9,697 nt of DNA, taken from the NCBI GenBank assembly GCA_030637845.1, contig DAOWFT010000030.1, forward strand, positions 1-9,697, given 5' to 3'. Shown piece by piece: positions 1-6,181 of the stretch; positions within the stretch are counted from its first letter, which is position 1, and every line of letters starts with the position of its first letter. Source of the stretch: Thalassospiraceae bacterium (lineage in GTDB: Bacteria > Pseudomonadota > Alphaproteobacteria > Rhodospirillales > Magnetovibrionaceae). Made by a program: the position numbers and the translations under genes. The notes under the pieces are model-generated. The model did not search any database. It saw only the letters and a list, made by a program, of their open reading frames with translations, and had not been told where the DNA came from.

Positions 1-2
1 CA

Positions 3-104
3 GTCAATATTGACGTTAACCGAATAGAGGTCTCGTCCCAAAGAGATAAAAAGCTTGAATGGGAAGGTCATGAACACAACATTATTAAAGTGATTATGAT
101 TTAA
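3..104 (+). CDS. possible 3' end of an upstream gene (partial)
   Basis: The third frame is open from the left edge of the window to a TAA at 102-104, about 33 codons. The other two + frames are stopped within the first 27 bases. The peptide is mixed charged and hydrophobic, ending in a short hydrophobic stretch (IIKVIMI), and looks protein-like, but it is too short to assign to any family. It has no usable internal start, so if real it begins outside the window. It would end 19 bp before the htpX start on the same strand, which would allow co-transcription. It could equally be a chance open frame. Confidence 0.35.
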   Translation, partial: VNIDVNRIEVSSQRDKKLEWEGHEHNIIKVIMI

Positions 105-123
105 TGAAAAAAGACCATAATAA

Positions 124-972
124 ATGAACGGATATATGCAAACAGCGGCATTGCTGAGCGTGCTGCCAATACTTTTCATTATTGCCGGGCTAATGCTGGG
201 TGGTGAAGGCGGGGCGGTAATCGCCCTTGTTTTTGCCGTTGGCATAAATGCACTGGCTTATTGGAATTCGGATAAAGTCATTCTTGCAATGCACGGGGCC
301 AAGCAAGCCAGCCGCCAAACCCAACCAGAACTATTTGATATTGTCTCAAACCTTGCCCAGAACGCAGGCATTCCCATGCCATCGCTTTATATAATTAATG
401 ATGCCCAGCCCAATGCTTTTGCAACCGGACGCAATCCTAAAAACGCGTCCATAGCCGTCACATCAAGATTGCTGGCATTATTAAACCGTGATGAGCTTTC
501 CGGCGTAATGGCGCATGAGCTGGCACACATAAAAAACCGCGATACATTGGTAACGACCGTAACAGCAACTATCGCTGGCGCATTATTGTTGGCACCGCTG
601 GCGGCGATGATTGTGCAAATGACAATATCACGCAGACGCGAATATGAAGCTGACCGTGTTGGAGCTGAAATTGTCGGAGAGCCGGCGTGGCTTGCAAGTG
701 CCTTGGGCAAATTGGAAAAGAGCGCGTTGGCGATGGATAATGAAAGCGTAAAAATCAATCCTGCCAGCGCACATATGTTTATAATAAATCCATTGCAGGC
801 GCATAAAGCGAACGGTATTTTTTCAACTCACCCGGCAACCATAAATCGGATTATGCGGCTTGTTTTCATGAGTGCGAAAAAAGATTGGTACCAACAAAGC
901 ACCGGTAATTTAGCGGGTAATTCAAAAAGCATGCCCGGGCGCGTGAGCTCTATTCCCGCAACCCGTGACTAA
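124..972 (+). CDS. htpX: HtpX-like membrane zinc metalloprotease (M48B), shortened
   Basis: Membrane-bound zinc protease of the M48 family. HtpX proteins act in inner-membrane protein quality control. Two N-terminal membrane segments lie at about residues 6-27 and 30-47, followed by the cytoplasmic catalytic domain. The zinc site is HELAH (His131, Glu132, His135), and the third ligand is Glu173 in an ExxxD motif (REYEAD, 172-177). The conserved blocks NAFATG (97-102) and FSTHP (233-237) are present. The 282-residue protein is slightly short for the family. His135 and Glu173 are only 38 residues apart, against about 79 in E. coli HtpX (His143 to Glu222), so the usual pair of membrane segments there is reduced to one hydrophobic stretch (142-168). 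The first ATG is chosen because the N-terminus MN..(M)QTAALL resembles alphaproteobacterial homologues. No good Shine-Dalgarno is visible. Family assignment is firm; activity is less certain because of the deletion. Confidence 0.93.
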   Translation: MNGYMQTAALLSVLPILFIIAGLMLGGEGGAVIALVFAVGINALAYWNSDKVILAMHGAKQASRQTQPELFDIVSNLAQNAGIPMPSLYIINDAQPNAFATGRNPKNASIAVTSRLLALLNRDELSGVMAHELAHIKNRDTLVTTVTATIAGALLLAPLAAMIVQMTISRRREYEADRVGAEIVGEPAWLASALGKLEKSALAMDNESVKINPASAHMFIINPLQAHKANGIFSTHPATINRIMRLVFMSAKKDWYQQSTGNLAGNSKSMPGRVSSIPATRD

Positions 973-975
973 ATT

Positions 976-1023
976 GGGGCCGGAGCATTTTTAATATTTG
1001 CTCTGGCCCCATATTATTTTTTT
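976..1023 (+). terminator. rho-independent terminator after htpX
   Basis: Arms 976-987 and 999-1010 form a 12 bp GC-rich stem with a single G-T wobble and an 11-base A/T loop. A T-rich tail follows, ending in seven T at 1017-1023. The hairpin starts 3 bp after the htpX stop. It also lies just beyond the - strand PCuAC stop, so the stem could act on that transcript too, but the - strand tail has only a weak T run (aattta). Confidence 0.85.
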
Positions 1024-1552
1024 AGTGCATTTTTTTCTTATTGCCCTGGCCTTTGTTCATATTTCCCATTTTTTCCATTTTACCATGCTTCATGTTACCC
1101 ATACCGCCCATTGAACCGGGCGACATAACCTTAACCGTTAGGTTTACATTTCCAGCTTTTTCAAAGGTCAATGTCAGGGGAAAGGACTCACCCTCTATAA
1201 GTTTGTTTTTAAGCCCCATAAACATTACATGATAGCTACCCGGTTTAAGTTCGGTGCTTCCGCCTGCTGCTACGGGTATAAAATCCACCCGGCGCATTTT
1301 CATAATGTCGCCATCCATTTTATGGGTGTGCAGTTCGCCCTTGGCTGAAATGTTTGAGCTTGCCGACACTAATTTGTCATCGGTTTTACCCATATTATGA
1401 ATTTCCATAAAGGCAGCCCCGGCGTTCGCCATTCCGGCAGAGGCTCTGGACCATGCATTTTTGACCATAATGTCGCCGGCCAGTGCGCTTCCCGCACCAA
1501 GAAGCATTGCGCTGATGGTTAATGCCGCGGCAAAAATGTTGCTCTGTTTCAT
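1022..1552 (-). CDS. PCuAC-family periplasmic copper chaperone with Met/His-rich tail
   Basis: Periplasmic Cu(I) chaperone of the PCuAC family (formerly DUF461), which supplies copper to the CuA or CuB site of cytochrome oxidase. A signal peptide (about residues 1-25, cleavage after ALA) leads into the beta-sandwich domain. The canonical ligand pattern H-x10-M-x21-H-x-M is exactly present: His75, Met86, His108 and Met110. A low-complexity tail follows (about 145-176), rich in Met, Gly, Lys and His, with repeated GNM/GKM units; it could bind additional copper. The ATG at 1552 has an AAGGA Shine-Dalgarno about ten bases upstream. The DUF2946 gene lies 103 bp upstream on the same strand, and the two may form a copper operon. 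Family assignment is strong; the role of the tail is inferred. Confidence 0.93.
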   Translation of the reverse strand: MKQSNIFAAALTISAMLLGAGSALAGDIMVKNAWSRASAGMANAGAAFMEIHNMGKTDDKLVSASSNISAKGELHTHKMDGDIMKMRRVDFIPVAAGGSTELKPGSYHVMFMGLKNKLIEGESFPLTLTFEKAGNVNLTVKVMSPGSMGGMGNMKHGKMEKMGNMNKGQGNKKKMH

Positions 1553-1655
1553 TTTTATTTTTCCTTTTACTTAACTATTTATTGTCGTCTCGCAGTGGAC
1601 GCAGGTATGCACACCACTACTGAGTGAAAGTTTGGATTTGAATATGTAAGATGAA

Positions 1656-2060
1656 TTAAACTGCGGGCGGGGCGCGCGGTGAATTGGGGTCTTTGTGGTA
1701 TGTATCTACCGCTACGCTGTTTGGAGCGAGTTCAGTATTATTTTTTTCAAGGCCGTCCGTTTTGAGAACAAATATTTGCGCCTTTGGGGTGTCGGCGCCA
1801 ATTTGTAACTGGCAGATGGGGCAGTCCCATGCTGTCTTGGTTGCCAATGGGTTTATTGGGGTTCCATCGGGACCTATAGATTTAAACTGAATGCCAAATT
1901 GGGTACAAAGCGCAATAATATTTCCCGAAACCGCCCCCGAAACAACATTGTTTGCGGCCACGCCCTGGGTAATGGGCATCAAAATCTGTATTGCCAGCGC
2001 AAAAATAGCAACCTTGAGAGCCCACCGGCGGGCGCGCCAGCGGGTTCTTGATGTTGCCAT
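1656..2060 (-). CDS. DUF2946-family protein, small membrane-anchored Cys protein
   Basis: Uncharacterised 134-residue protein resembling DUF2946 (PF11162-like). A basic N-terminus (SRTRWRARR) precedes one hydrophobic segment at about 14-32, consistent with a signal anchor. The remainder would lie in the periplasm and carries Cys52 (ALCTQFG), a CPIC pair (Cys80, Cys83) and a family-typical C-terminus (RAPPA). The Cys residues suggest metal or redox chemistry, and members of this family are often found near copper genes; here PCuAC is the next gene downstream. The ATG at 2060 is chosen because the basic-hydrophobic N-terminus begins there. The frame is open upstream to 2258, but that extension runs through 11-bp repeats and into cobT. 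No Shine-Dalgarno is evident, so the start is moderately certain. Confidence 0.72.
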   Translation of the reverse strand: MATSRTRWRARRWALKVAIFALAIQILMPITQGVAANNVVSGAVSGNIIALCTQFGIQFKSIGPDGTPINPLATKTAWDCPICQLQIGADTPKAQIFVLKTDGLEKNNTELAPNSVAVDTYHKDPNSPRAPPAV

Positions 2061-2092
2061 GTTGTGATTTTTAGCGTTTATCAAAATAGGTT

Positions 2093-2123
2093 CCAAATGC
2101 CTGCCAAATGCCTGCCAAATGCT
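2093..2123. repeat. 11-bp tandem repeat, 2.8 copies
   Basis: The unit CCAAATGCCTG is repeated without mismatch at 2093-2103 and 2104-2114, and in its first 9 bases at 2115-2123. It lies in the 112 bp spacer between the cobT stop and the DUF2946 start, outside either assigned coding region. It is a short slippage-type repeat. Confidence 0.9.
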
Positions 2124-2172
2124 TGTATGAGGGCATTTTCCACTGCTTTGGCTTGGGGTGCAATGTATTTGG

Positions 2173-4059
2173 TCAAGCGCTTCTAGGGCGGATTCTTCCT
2201 GGATTTTGGGCTGGATTTTGCCCCGGATTCTGCCTGTTTTGTTTCGGGCTGTCTTCAAATAGATCGGCCAGTTCGCTCATAATTGTTCCGCCAAGCTCTT
2301 CGGCGTCCAGCAGGGTAACCGCCCGGCGGTAATAACGGGTCACATCATGACCAATGCCAATGGCCATTAGCTCGACCGATGATTTTGTTTCAATCCAGCC
2401 TATAACATCACGCAAATGCTTTTCCAGATAGTTTCCGGCATTGGTGCTAAGGGTCGCATCGTCAACCGGGGCACCATCGGAAACCACCATTAATATGCGG
2501 CGCTGTTCGGGCCGGGCCAAAAGACGGTTGTGCGCCCATAGCAATGCCTCGCCGTCTATGTTTTCTTTGAGGATTCCTTCCTTCAGCATAAGGCCCAGGT
2601 TTTTACGCGAACGCCGCCAGGGGGCATCGGCTTCTTTGTAAATAATATGGCGCAGGTCATTAAGGCGTCCCGGGTTTTGTCGTTTGCCGTCTTCTACCCA
2701 TTTTTCTCGTGACCTTCCGCCTTTCCATGCCCGGGTGGTAAAGCCGAGGATTTCAACCTTTACCCCGCAACGCTCCAGCGTGCGCGCTAGTATATCGGCG
2801 CTGGTTGCGGCAATTGTTATGGGTCGCCCACGCATGGAACCGGAATTATCAATTAATAATGTTACCACCGTGTCGCGAAAATCTGCGTCCAATTCCTGTT
2901 TGAACGAAAGCGGGCCCAGTGGATCGGTTACAACCCGGGAAAGACGTCCGGCATCAAGTATGCCTTCTGCCAGATCAAACTCCCACGAACGTGATTGCTT
3001 TGCCATCAGGCGGCGCTGTAAACGGTTGGCCAGCTTGCCAACAACGCCCTCTAGCTTTGCTAGCTGCTTGTCCAGTTGTTCGCGCAGCCGGATAAGCTCG
3101 GTTGTTTCGCCCAAATCTTCGGCGTGGATTATCTCGTCAAATTCGTTGCAGTATGTGTGATAGGGCGGAGTTCTGGGTTCATTTTCAGGCCAATTGCTGT
3201 TTTGTTCGGTTGGTCCGGCTGGGTTTTCACCGCCGCTCAGTACATCCTGACCGTCGCCACCGCCACCGCCTTCGTCTCCCAAAGCTATTTCGCTTGCGGC
3301 TTGTTGTCCCGTTTCGCCAGAGGTTTCCTCGCCATCGCTACCTTCGCCTTGTTCGTCCTGTTCGTTGTTGTCGCCATTTTTCGAGGCATCGTCTTCGGCT
3401 TCCTCTTCCTCGTTCTGGTTTGCCGGTGGAATATCTGCAAAATCAAGCTGATGAAACATTGCGCTGGCGGCCTCGGCGAATAATTTCTGGTTATCAAGCA
3501 CCAATGATAATTTATCAAGCGCATCGGGCGCACGTTCGCTCAACCACCCGCGCCACAGGTCGGCTAGTGCCTTGGCCGCCGAGGGTAATGTTTCTTTGCT
3601 TAAACGTTCACGCGCAAGCAAGCCCAGCGCCTGCAGGGTGTTGGCGGGGTCGCGCTCGGTTATGTTTTTATAATCTTTTGCCGCCTTGGCATGGATAGCG
3701 CTAAGATTTTTTTTAACCCCGGGATAATCAATTTCACCAAGAGCCTCGACCCTTACCTGTTCGAGAACGTTAAACAGTTTTTTAGCGTCAACCCCTTCGG
3801 GGCTCATGCGTCGATGTATGGCCTCGTCGTGGTAGTGAAGGCGAAGGGCAACCGCGTCAGCACTTCCGCGCAGTTGTTTTATGTCTGTCAGGTTCGGCTT
3901 GTCATCGGGTTCCGGCAAAATGGCCGAAGTACCTGAAAGGCTGGCCGTTTCCATGCCGCGGGAAAAATTTACAATTACTTCCTTGCGCCCAGCCATGGCC
4001 TTTAACGTAGCCTGAGTTACGCGTTTTATAATTTCCGGGTTTGTTTCTTTTTTAAACAA
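2173..4059 (-). CDS. cobT: cobaltochelatase subunit CobT (VWA protein)
   Basis: CobT, with CobS, forms the ATP-driven partner of CobN, which inserts Co2+ into hydrogenobyrinate a,c-diamide in the aerobic cobalamin pathway. The 628-residue length matches classical CobT (about 630). The N-terminal domain covers about 1-210 and is followed by an Asp/Glu/Gly-rich low-complexity linker (215-290). The C-terminal von Willebrand A domain (about 395-600) has the MIDAS motif DNSGS (Asp404, Ser406, Ser408), a Thr in GFTTRAW (438-444) and Asp528 in VVSDG. A Gln-Asn-Pro tail (606-620) comes from 12-bp repeats. The start is a TTG at 4059-4057, seven bases after the cobS stop, with a GAGGG Shine-Dalgarno overlapping that stop. 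The next in-frame ATG (Met22) would remove conserved-looking residues. cobN is not in the window. Confidence 0.95.
   Translation of the reverse strand: MFKKETNPEIIKRVTQATLKAMAGRKEVIVNFSRGMETASLSGTSAILPEPDDKPNLTDIKQLRGSADAVALRLHYHDEAIHRRMSPEGVDAKKLFNVLEQVRVEALGEIDYPGVKKNLSAIHAKAAKDYKNITERDPANTLQALGLLARERLSKETLPSAAKALADLWRGWLSERAPDALDKLSLVLDNQKLFAEAASAMFHQLDFADIPPANQNEEEEAEDDASKNGDNNEQDEQGEGSDGEETSGETGQQAASEIALGDEGGGGGDGQDVLSGGENPAGPTEQNSNWPENEPRTPPYHTYCNEFDEIIHAEDLGETTELIRLREQLDKQLAKLEGVVGKLANRLQRRLMAKQSRSWEFDLAEGILDAGRLSRVVTDPLGPLSFKQELDADFRDTVVTLLIDNSGSMRGRPITIAATSADILARTLERCGVKVEILGFTTRAWKGGRSREKWVEDGKRQNPGRLNDLRHIIYKEADAPWRRSRKNLGLMLKEGILKENIDGEALLWAHNRLLARPEQRRILMVVSDGAPVDDATLSTNAGNYLEKHLRDVIGWIETKSSVELMAIGIGHDVTRYYRRAVTLLDAEELGGTIMSELADLFEDSPKQNRQNPGQNPAQNPGRIRPRSA
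2199..2234. repeat. 12-bp in-frame tandem repeat at the cobT 3' end
   Basis: Three units of about 12 bp (CTGGATTTTGGG, CTGGATTTTGCC, CCGGATTCTGCC) lie head to tail. On the cobT strand they encode a four-residue Asn-Pro-(Gly/Ala)-Gln repeat in the extreme C-terminal tail. Because the period is four codons, copy-number change would leave the frame intact. Confidence 0.8.
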
Positions 4060-4070
4060 ATATCCCTCAA
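4060..4070 (-). promoter_or_regulatory. Shine-Dalgarno for the cobT TTG start
   Basis: On the - strand the cobS stop TGA (4069-4067) sits inside GTTGAGGGATAT, directly followed by TTG. The GAGGG core lies about four to five bases from the TTG, a good ribosome-binding position. It decides in favour of the TTG over the ATG 21 codons downstream and implies translational coupling of cobT to cobS. Confidence 0.7.
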
Positions 4071-5083
4071 CCGGGCTGGCTGGTTGCGCTGGATGTTATT
4101 GATTCGGGCAGTTCCTCACCGAAACAACGCTGGTAATATTCAGCAACTATTGAGCGTTCAAGTTCATCGCACTTGTTAAGGAAGCTAAGGCGGAACGCGG
4201 TTCCAATACTGCCGAAAATCTCGGCGTTTTCCGCCCAGGTTATTACGGTACGCGGGCTCATCACCGTTGAAATATCGCCTTGCATAAAACCTTCGCGGGT
4301 TAGTTCGGCAACGCGAACCATGGCGGCCACGGTTTCCTTGCCTTTGGCGTTGGCGTAATGCGGGGCCTTGGCCAACACAATACCGACCTCGTCCTTGTGC
4401 GGCAGGTAGTTAAGCGTGGCAACTATGTTCCACCTGTCCATCTGGCCCTGGTTTATCTGCTGGGTGCCATGATAGAGCCCGGTGGTATCGCCAAGACCTA
4501 TCGTGTTGGTGGTGGAAAAAAGCCTGAAAGCGGGATGGGGGTGAATGACCCTGCTCTGGTCAAGCAGGGTAAGCTTTCCTTCAACCTCCAGCACACGCTG
4601 TATAACAAACATGACATCGGGCCTGCCGGCATCATATTCATCAAAAACTATGGCTACCGGGTGCTGCAATGCCCACGGCAAAAGACCCTCGCGAAATTCG
4701 GTTACCTGTTTTCCGTCTTTTAGTACAATCGCATCCTTGCCCACCAAATCGATACGCGAAACGTGACTGTCGAGATTGACCCTCACCATCGGCCAGTTAA
4801 GCCGGGCTGCAACCTGTTCAATGTGGGTCGATTTACCGGTGCCGTGATATCCCTGAACCATTACCCGGCGGTTATGTTTGAACCCGGCAAGAATTGCCAG
4901 CGTTGTATCGAAATCAAACTGATAGGCATTATCTATTGCCGGGACGTGTTCTTCGCCAATGCTGAACGCCGGAACGTCCATGTCTATATCGAGACCAAAT
5001 GTCTGACGGACATCAAGTGTTATGTCCGGTACATTTAATGGAAATTCATCGGAGTTGGCTGAACTTTGTTTGTTGGTACTCAT
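4067..5083 (-). CDS. cobS: cobaltochelatase subunit CobS (MoxR-type AAA+ ATPase)
   Basis: AAA+ ATPase subunit of the CobN-CobS-CobT cobaltochelatase, assembling with CobT into a hexameric motor in the cytoplasm. The Walker A motif is GYHGTGKST (78-86, Lys84). Walker B is VAIVFDEYD (143-151, Asp148 and Glu149). A sensor-1 type Asn193 occurs in STTNT, and a conserved Arg in SPRT (Arg278) fits sensor 2. The length of 338 is typical for CobS. The N-terminal 40 residues are polar and contain PD..LDVRQTFG, resembling other CobS proteins. The ATG at 5083 has only a weak purine-rich Shine-Dalgarno (AAGAGAT). It lies just after an 8-bp tandem repeat separating it from the upstream J-protein gene, and cobT begins 7 bp downstream. 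Confidence 0.96.
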   Translation of the reverse strand: MSTNKQSSANSDEFPLNVPDITLDVRQTFGLDIDMDVPAFSIGEEHVPAIDNAYQFDFDTTLAILAGFKHNRRVMVQGYHGTGKSTHIEQVAARLNWPMVRVNLDSHVSRIDLVGKDAIVLKDGKQVTEFREGLLPWALQHPVAIVFDEYDAGRPDVMFVIQRVLEVEGKLTLLDQSRVIHPHPAFRLFSTTNTIGLGDTTGLYHGTQQINQGQMDRWNIVATLNYLPHKDEVGIVLAKAPHYANAKGKETVAAMVRVAELTREGFMQGDISTVMSPRTVITWAENAEIFGSIGTAFRLSFLNKCDELERSIVAEYYQRCFGEELPESITSSATSQPG

Positions 5084-5094
5084 GACATCTCTTT

Positions 5095-5127
5095 CTATTT
5101 GGCTATTTGGCTATTTGGCTATTTTGG
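5095..5127. repeat. 8-bp tandem repeat, 4 copies, before cobS
   Basis: CTATTTGG occurs at 5095-5102, 5103-5110 and 5111-5118, and once more with one extra T at 5119-5127. It fills most of the 51 bp between the J-protein stop (5135) and the cobS start (5083), only 11 bp from the start codon. Copy-number change would alter the cobS leader and its distance from the upstream stop. Confidence 0.92.
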
Positions 5128-5134
5128 CGATGGG

Positions 5135-5758
5135 TTACAGCAGGTAATTATCAAATGCAACCATGATTAATTGATATGCTTCTGATATGTCTTTGAATTT
5201 TTCTTCAGATTTCTTGTCGCCGCCGTTGGTGTCGGGGTGATGTAGTTTGACAAGTTTTTTATACCTTGTCCTCACCTCTTCTTTATTTGATGGCGGGTCA
5301 ATATCAAGCAGGGCATAGGCGTGCATTAGCTTGGTGTCGTGACGGGGCCTTTCTTCAGGCCCGTTGTTTTTTTTACCACGGGCTTTGCCGCCGGTCATTT
5401 CATCAAAGATACCGAAATTATCTTTTATTTTTATTCCGTCAGGATCAAAGCGCGCTTTGTGTGCTGCCGGCCCAGTGCCCAACTTCCATGTTGGGCGCTG
5501 CCAAACGGTATCGTTTCTTATTTCGTTTTCGACCTCGTCTTCGCTTAATCCTTCGAAGTAATTCCATGACTTGTTGTGTTCGCGAGCATGGTCAACACAG
5601 TACCAGACATAATCGTTTATATGCCGGGGCGAGCGATTGGCCTTATGCTCGGCCTCACTTTCACAGCCCGGCCATTCGCATAGCGGAACATTTTCTTTCT
5701 CGATGGTTTCATCAATGAAAGATGGGGCAAACCCTGTATTTACGGCTCTTTTACTCAT
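5135..5758 (-). CDS. J-domain (DnaJ-like) protein with N-terminal Cys/His cluster
   Basis: J-domain co-chaperone that should stimulate DnaK through its C-terminal J domain (about 145-205), which carries the essential HPD motif (His174-Pro175-Asp176) in KLHHPDTNGGD. Unlike DnaJ proper, the J domain is at the C-terminus and there is no G/F region or CxxCxGxG zinc repeat. The N-terminal half has a different Cys/His cluster: Cys27, Cys32, His38, Cys54, His57 and His61, spaced as C-x4-C and C-x2-H, suggestive of a small zinc site. The gene leads the cobS-cobT transcript, with a 51 bp gap, and is divergent from bolA. In my memory of alphaproteobacterial genomes this neighbourhood recurs, implying a shared role. 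Its client is unknown. The ATG at 5758 has only a distant, weak Shine-Dalgarno. Confidence 0.9.
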   Translation of the reverse strand: MSKRAVNTGFAPSFIDETIEKENVPLCEWPGCESEAEHKANRSPRHINDYVWYCVDHAREHNKSWNYFEGLSEDEVENEIRNDTVWQRPTWKLGTGPAAHKARFDPDGIKIKDNFGIFDEMTGGKARGKKNNGPEERPRHDTKLMHAYALLDIDPPSNKEEVRTRYKKLVKLHHPDTNGGDKKSEEKFKDISEAYQLIMVAFDNYLL

Positions 5759-5820
5759 GGTCTAAATATGGGCTTCCCGTCCGATTCTTGCAAGGATATG
5801 GGTATTTAAAGCCATTTATC

Positions 5821-5850
5821 TTGACTGAGGGCCCGGGCGTGGCCATTTAT
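5821..5850 (+). promoter_or_regulatory. candidate sigma-70 promoter for bolA (weak)
   Basis: A TTGACT hexamer at 5821-5826 matches the -35 consensus in five of six bases. An A/T-rich ATTTAT at 5845-5850 follows after an 18 bp spacer, about 53 bp before the bolA start. The -10 match is poor. The region also carries GCCATT-type direct repeats that could be regulator sites. This rests on base matches only. Confidence 0.3.
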
Positions 5851-5890
5851 TCTCTTTGTGGCAATTTGCGACAATAAAACCAGCCATTCT

Positions 5891-5898
5891 GAGGAGAG
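5891..5898 (+). promoter_or_regulatory. Shine-Dalgarno of bolA
   Basis: GAGGAGAG lies four bases before the ATG at 5903. It is the strongest ribosome site on the + strand here and fixes the bolA start, ruling out the in-frame GTG at 5858, which would add 15 residues unlike the family. Confidence 0.85.
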
Positions 5899-5902
5899 TT
5901 TA

Positions 5903-6181
5903 ATGCGAATCCAAAGCGCAATTAAGGAAAAAATCACCGCCCAGCTGGCACCCGCCAGTCTTGAAATAATTGACGATTCTGATTCTCACGTCGGACACGC
6001 CGGCGCCCATCCCGAGGGCGAAAGCCATTTCAAGGTAATCGTGGTCTCGGATCAATTTGATGGAAAAAATCGGGTTGAGCGTCAACGCATGGTTTATGAC
6101 GCAATTAAAGAAGAGATGAGCAGCCATATTCACGCTCTTGAGCTAAAGACATTCACACCGAAAGAAGCTGAAGATAGATAA
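5903..6181 (+). CDS. bolA: BolA family protein
   Basis: Small cytoplasmic protein of 92 residues, typical for BolA. Members pair with monothiol glutaredoxins to bind a [2Fe-2S] cluster and act in iron/Fe-S homeostasis; E. coli BolA also acts as a transcription factor affecting morphology. An N-terminal helix (RIQSAIKEKI) is followed by a His-containing loop with His29, His32 and His36 and then ESHF (His42). The class signature F.G...V.RQRMVY lies at about 52-65, and the C-terminal strand IHALELKT contains His77. The long His-containing loop fits the BolA1/BolA type rather than IbaG. The start is set by the strong Shine-Dalgarno at 5891-5898. The gene is divergent from the J-protein/cobS/cobT transcript across 144 bp, so regulation may be shared. 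There is no convincing hairpin terminator in the following 95 bp. Confidence 0.93.
   Translation: MRIQSAIKEKITAQLAPASLEIIDDSDSHVGHAGAHPEGESHFKVIVVSDQFDGKNRVERQRMVYDAIKEEMSSHIHALELKTFTPKEAEDR

Noticed and set aside
1594..1618. Inverted repeat AGTGG..CCACT between the PCuAC and DUF2946 genes
   Set aside because: Only 5 bp plus a short inner pairing, no T tract and no promoter relation; too weak for a terminator or operator call.
1656..2258. Longer 200-residue version of the DUF2946 protein starting at 2258
   Set aside because: The extra 66 residues run antiparallel-free through the 11-bp repeat and into the cobT coding end, are not family-like, and the basic/hydrophobic N-terminus starts at Met67 (2060).
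2684..3698. Long + strand open frames (158, 135 and 198 residues) opposite cobT
   Set aside because: They are antisense to firmly identified cobT, are Arg/Ser/Cys/Phe-rich low-complexity translations of its acidic linker and VWA region, and have no recognisable domain or ribosome site.
5858..5902. GTG start at 5858 adding 15 residues to BolA
   Set aside because: The ATG at 5903 has a strong Shine-Dalgarno (GAGGAGAG) and gives a normal-length BolA; the extension is not family-like.
5759..5902. Cobalamin riboswitch upstream of the cobS-cobT transcript
   Set aside because: The 144 bp spacer is short for an adenosylcobalamin riboswitch, and I see no GCCACTG-type B12 box on the - strand.
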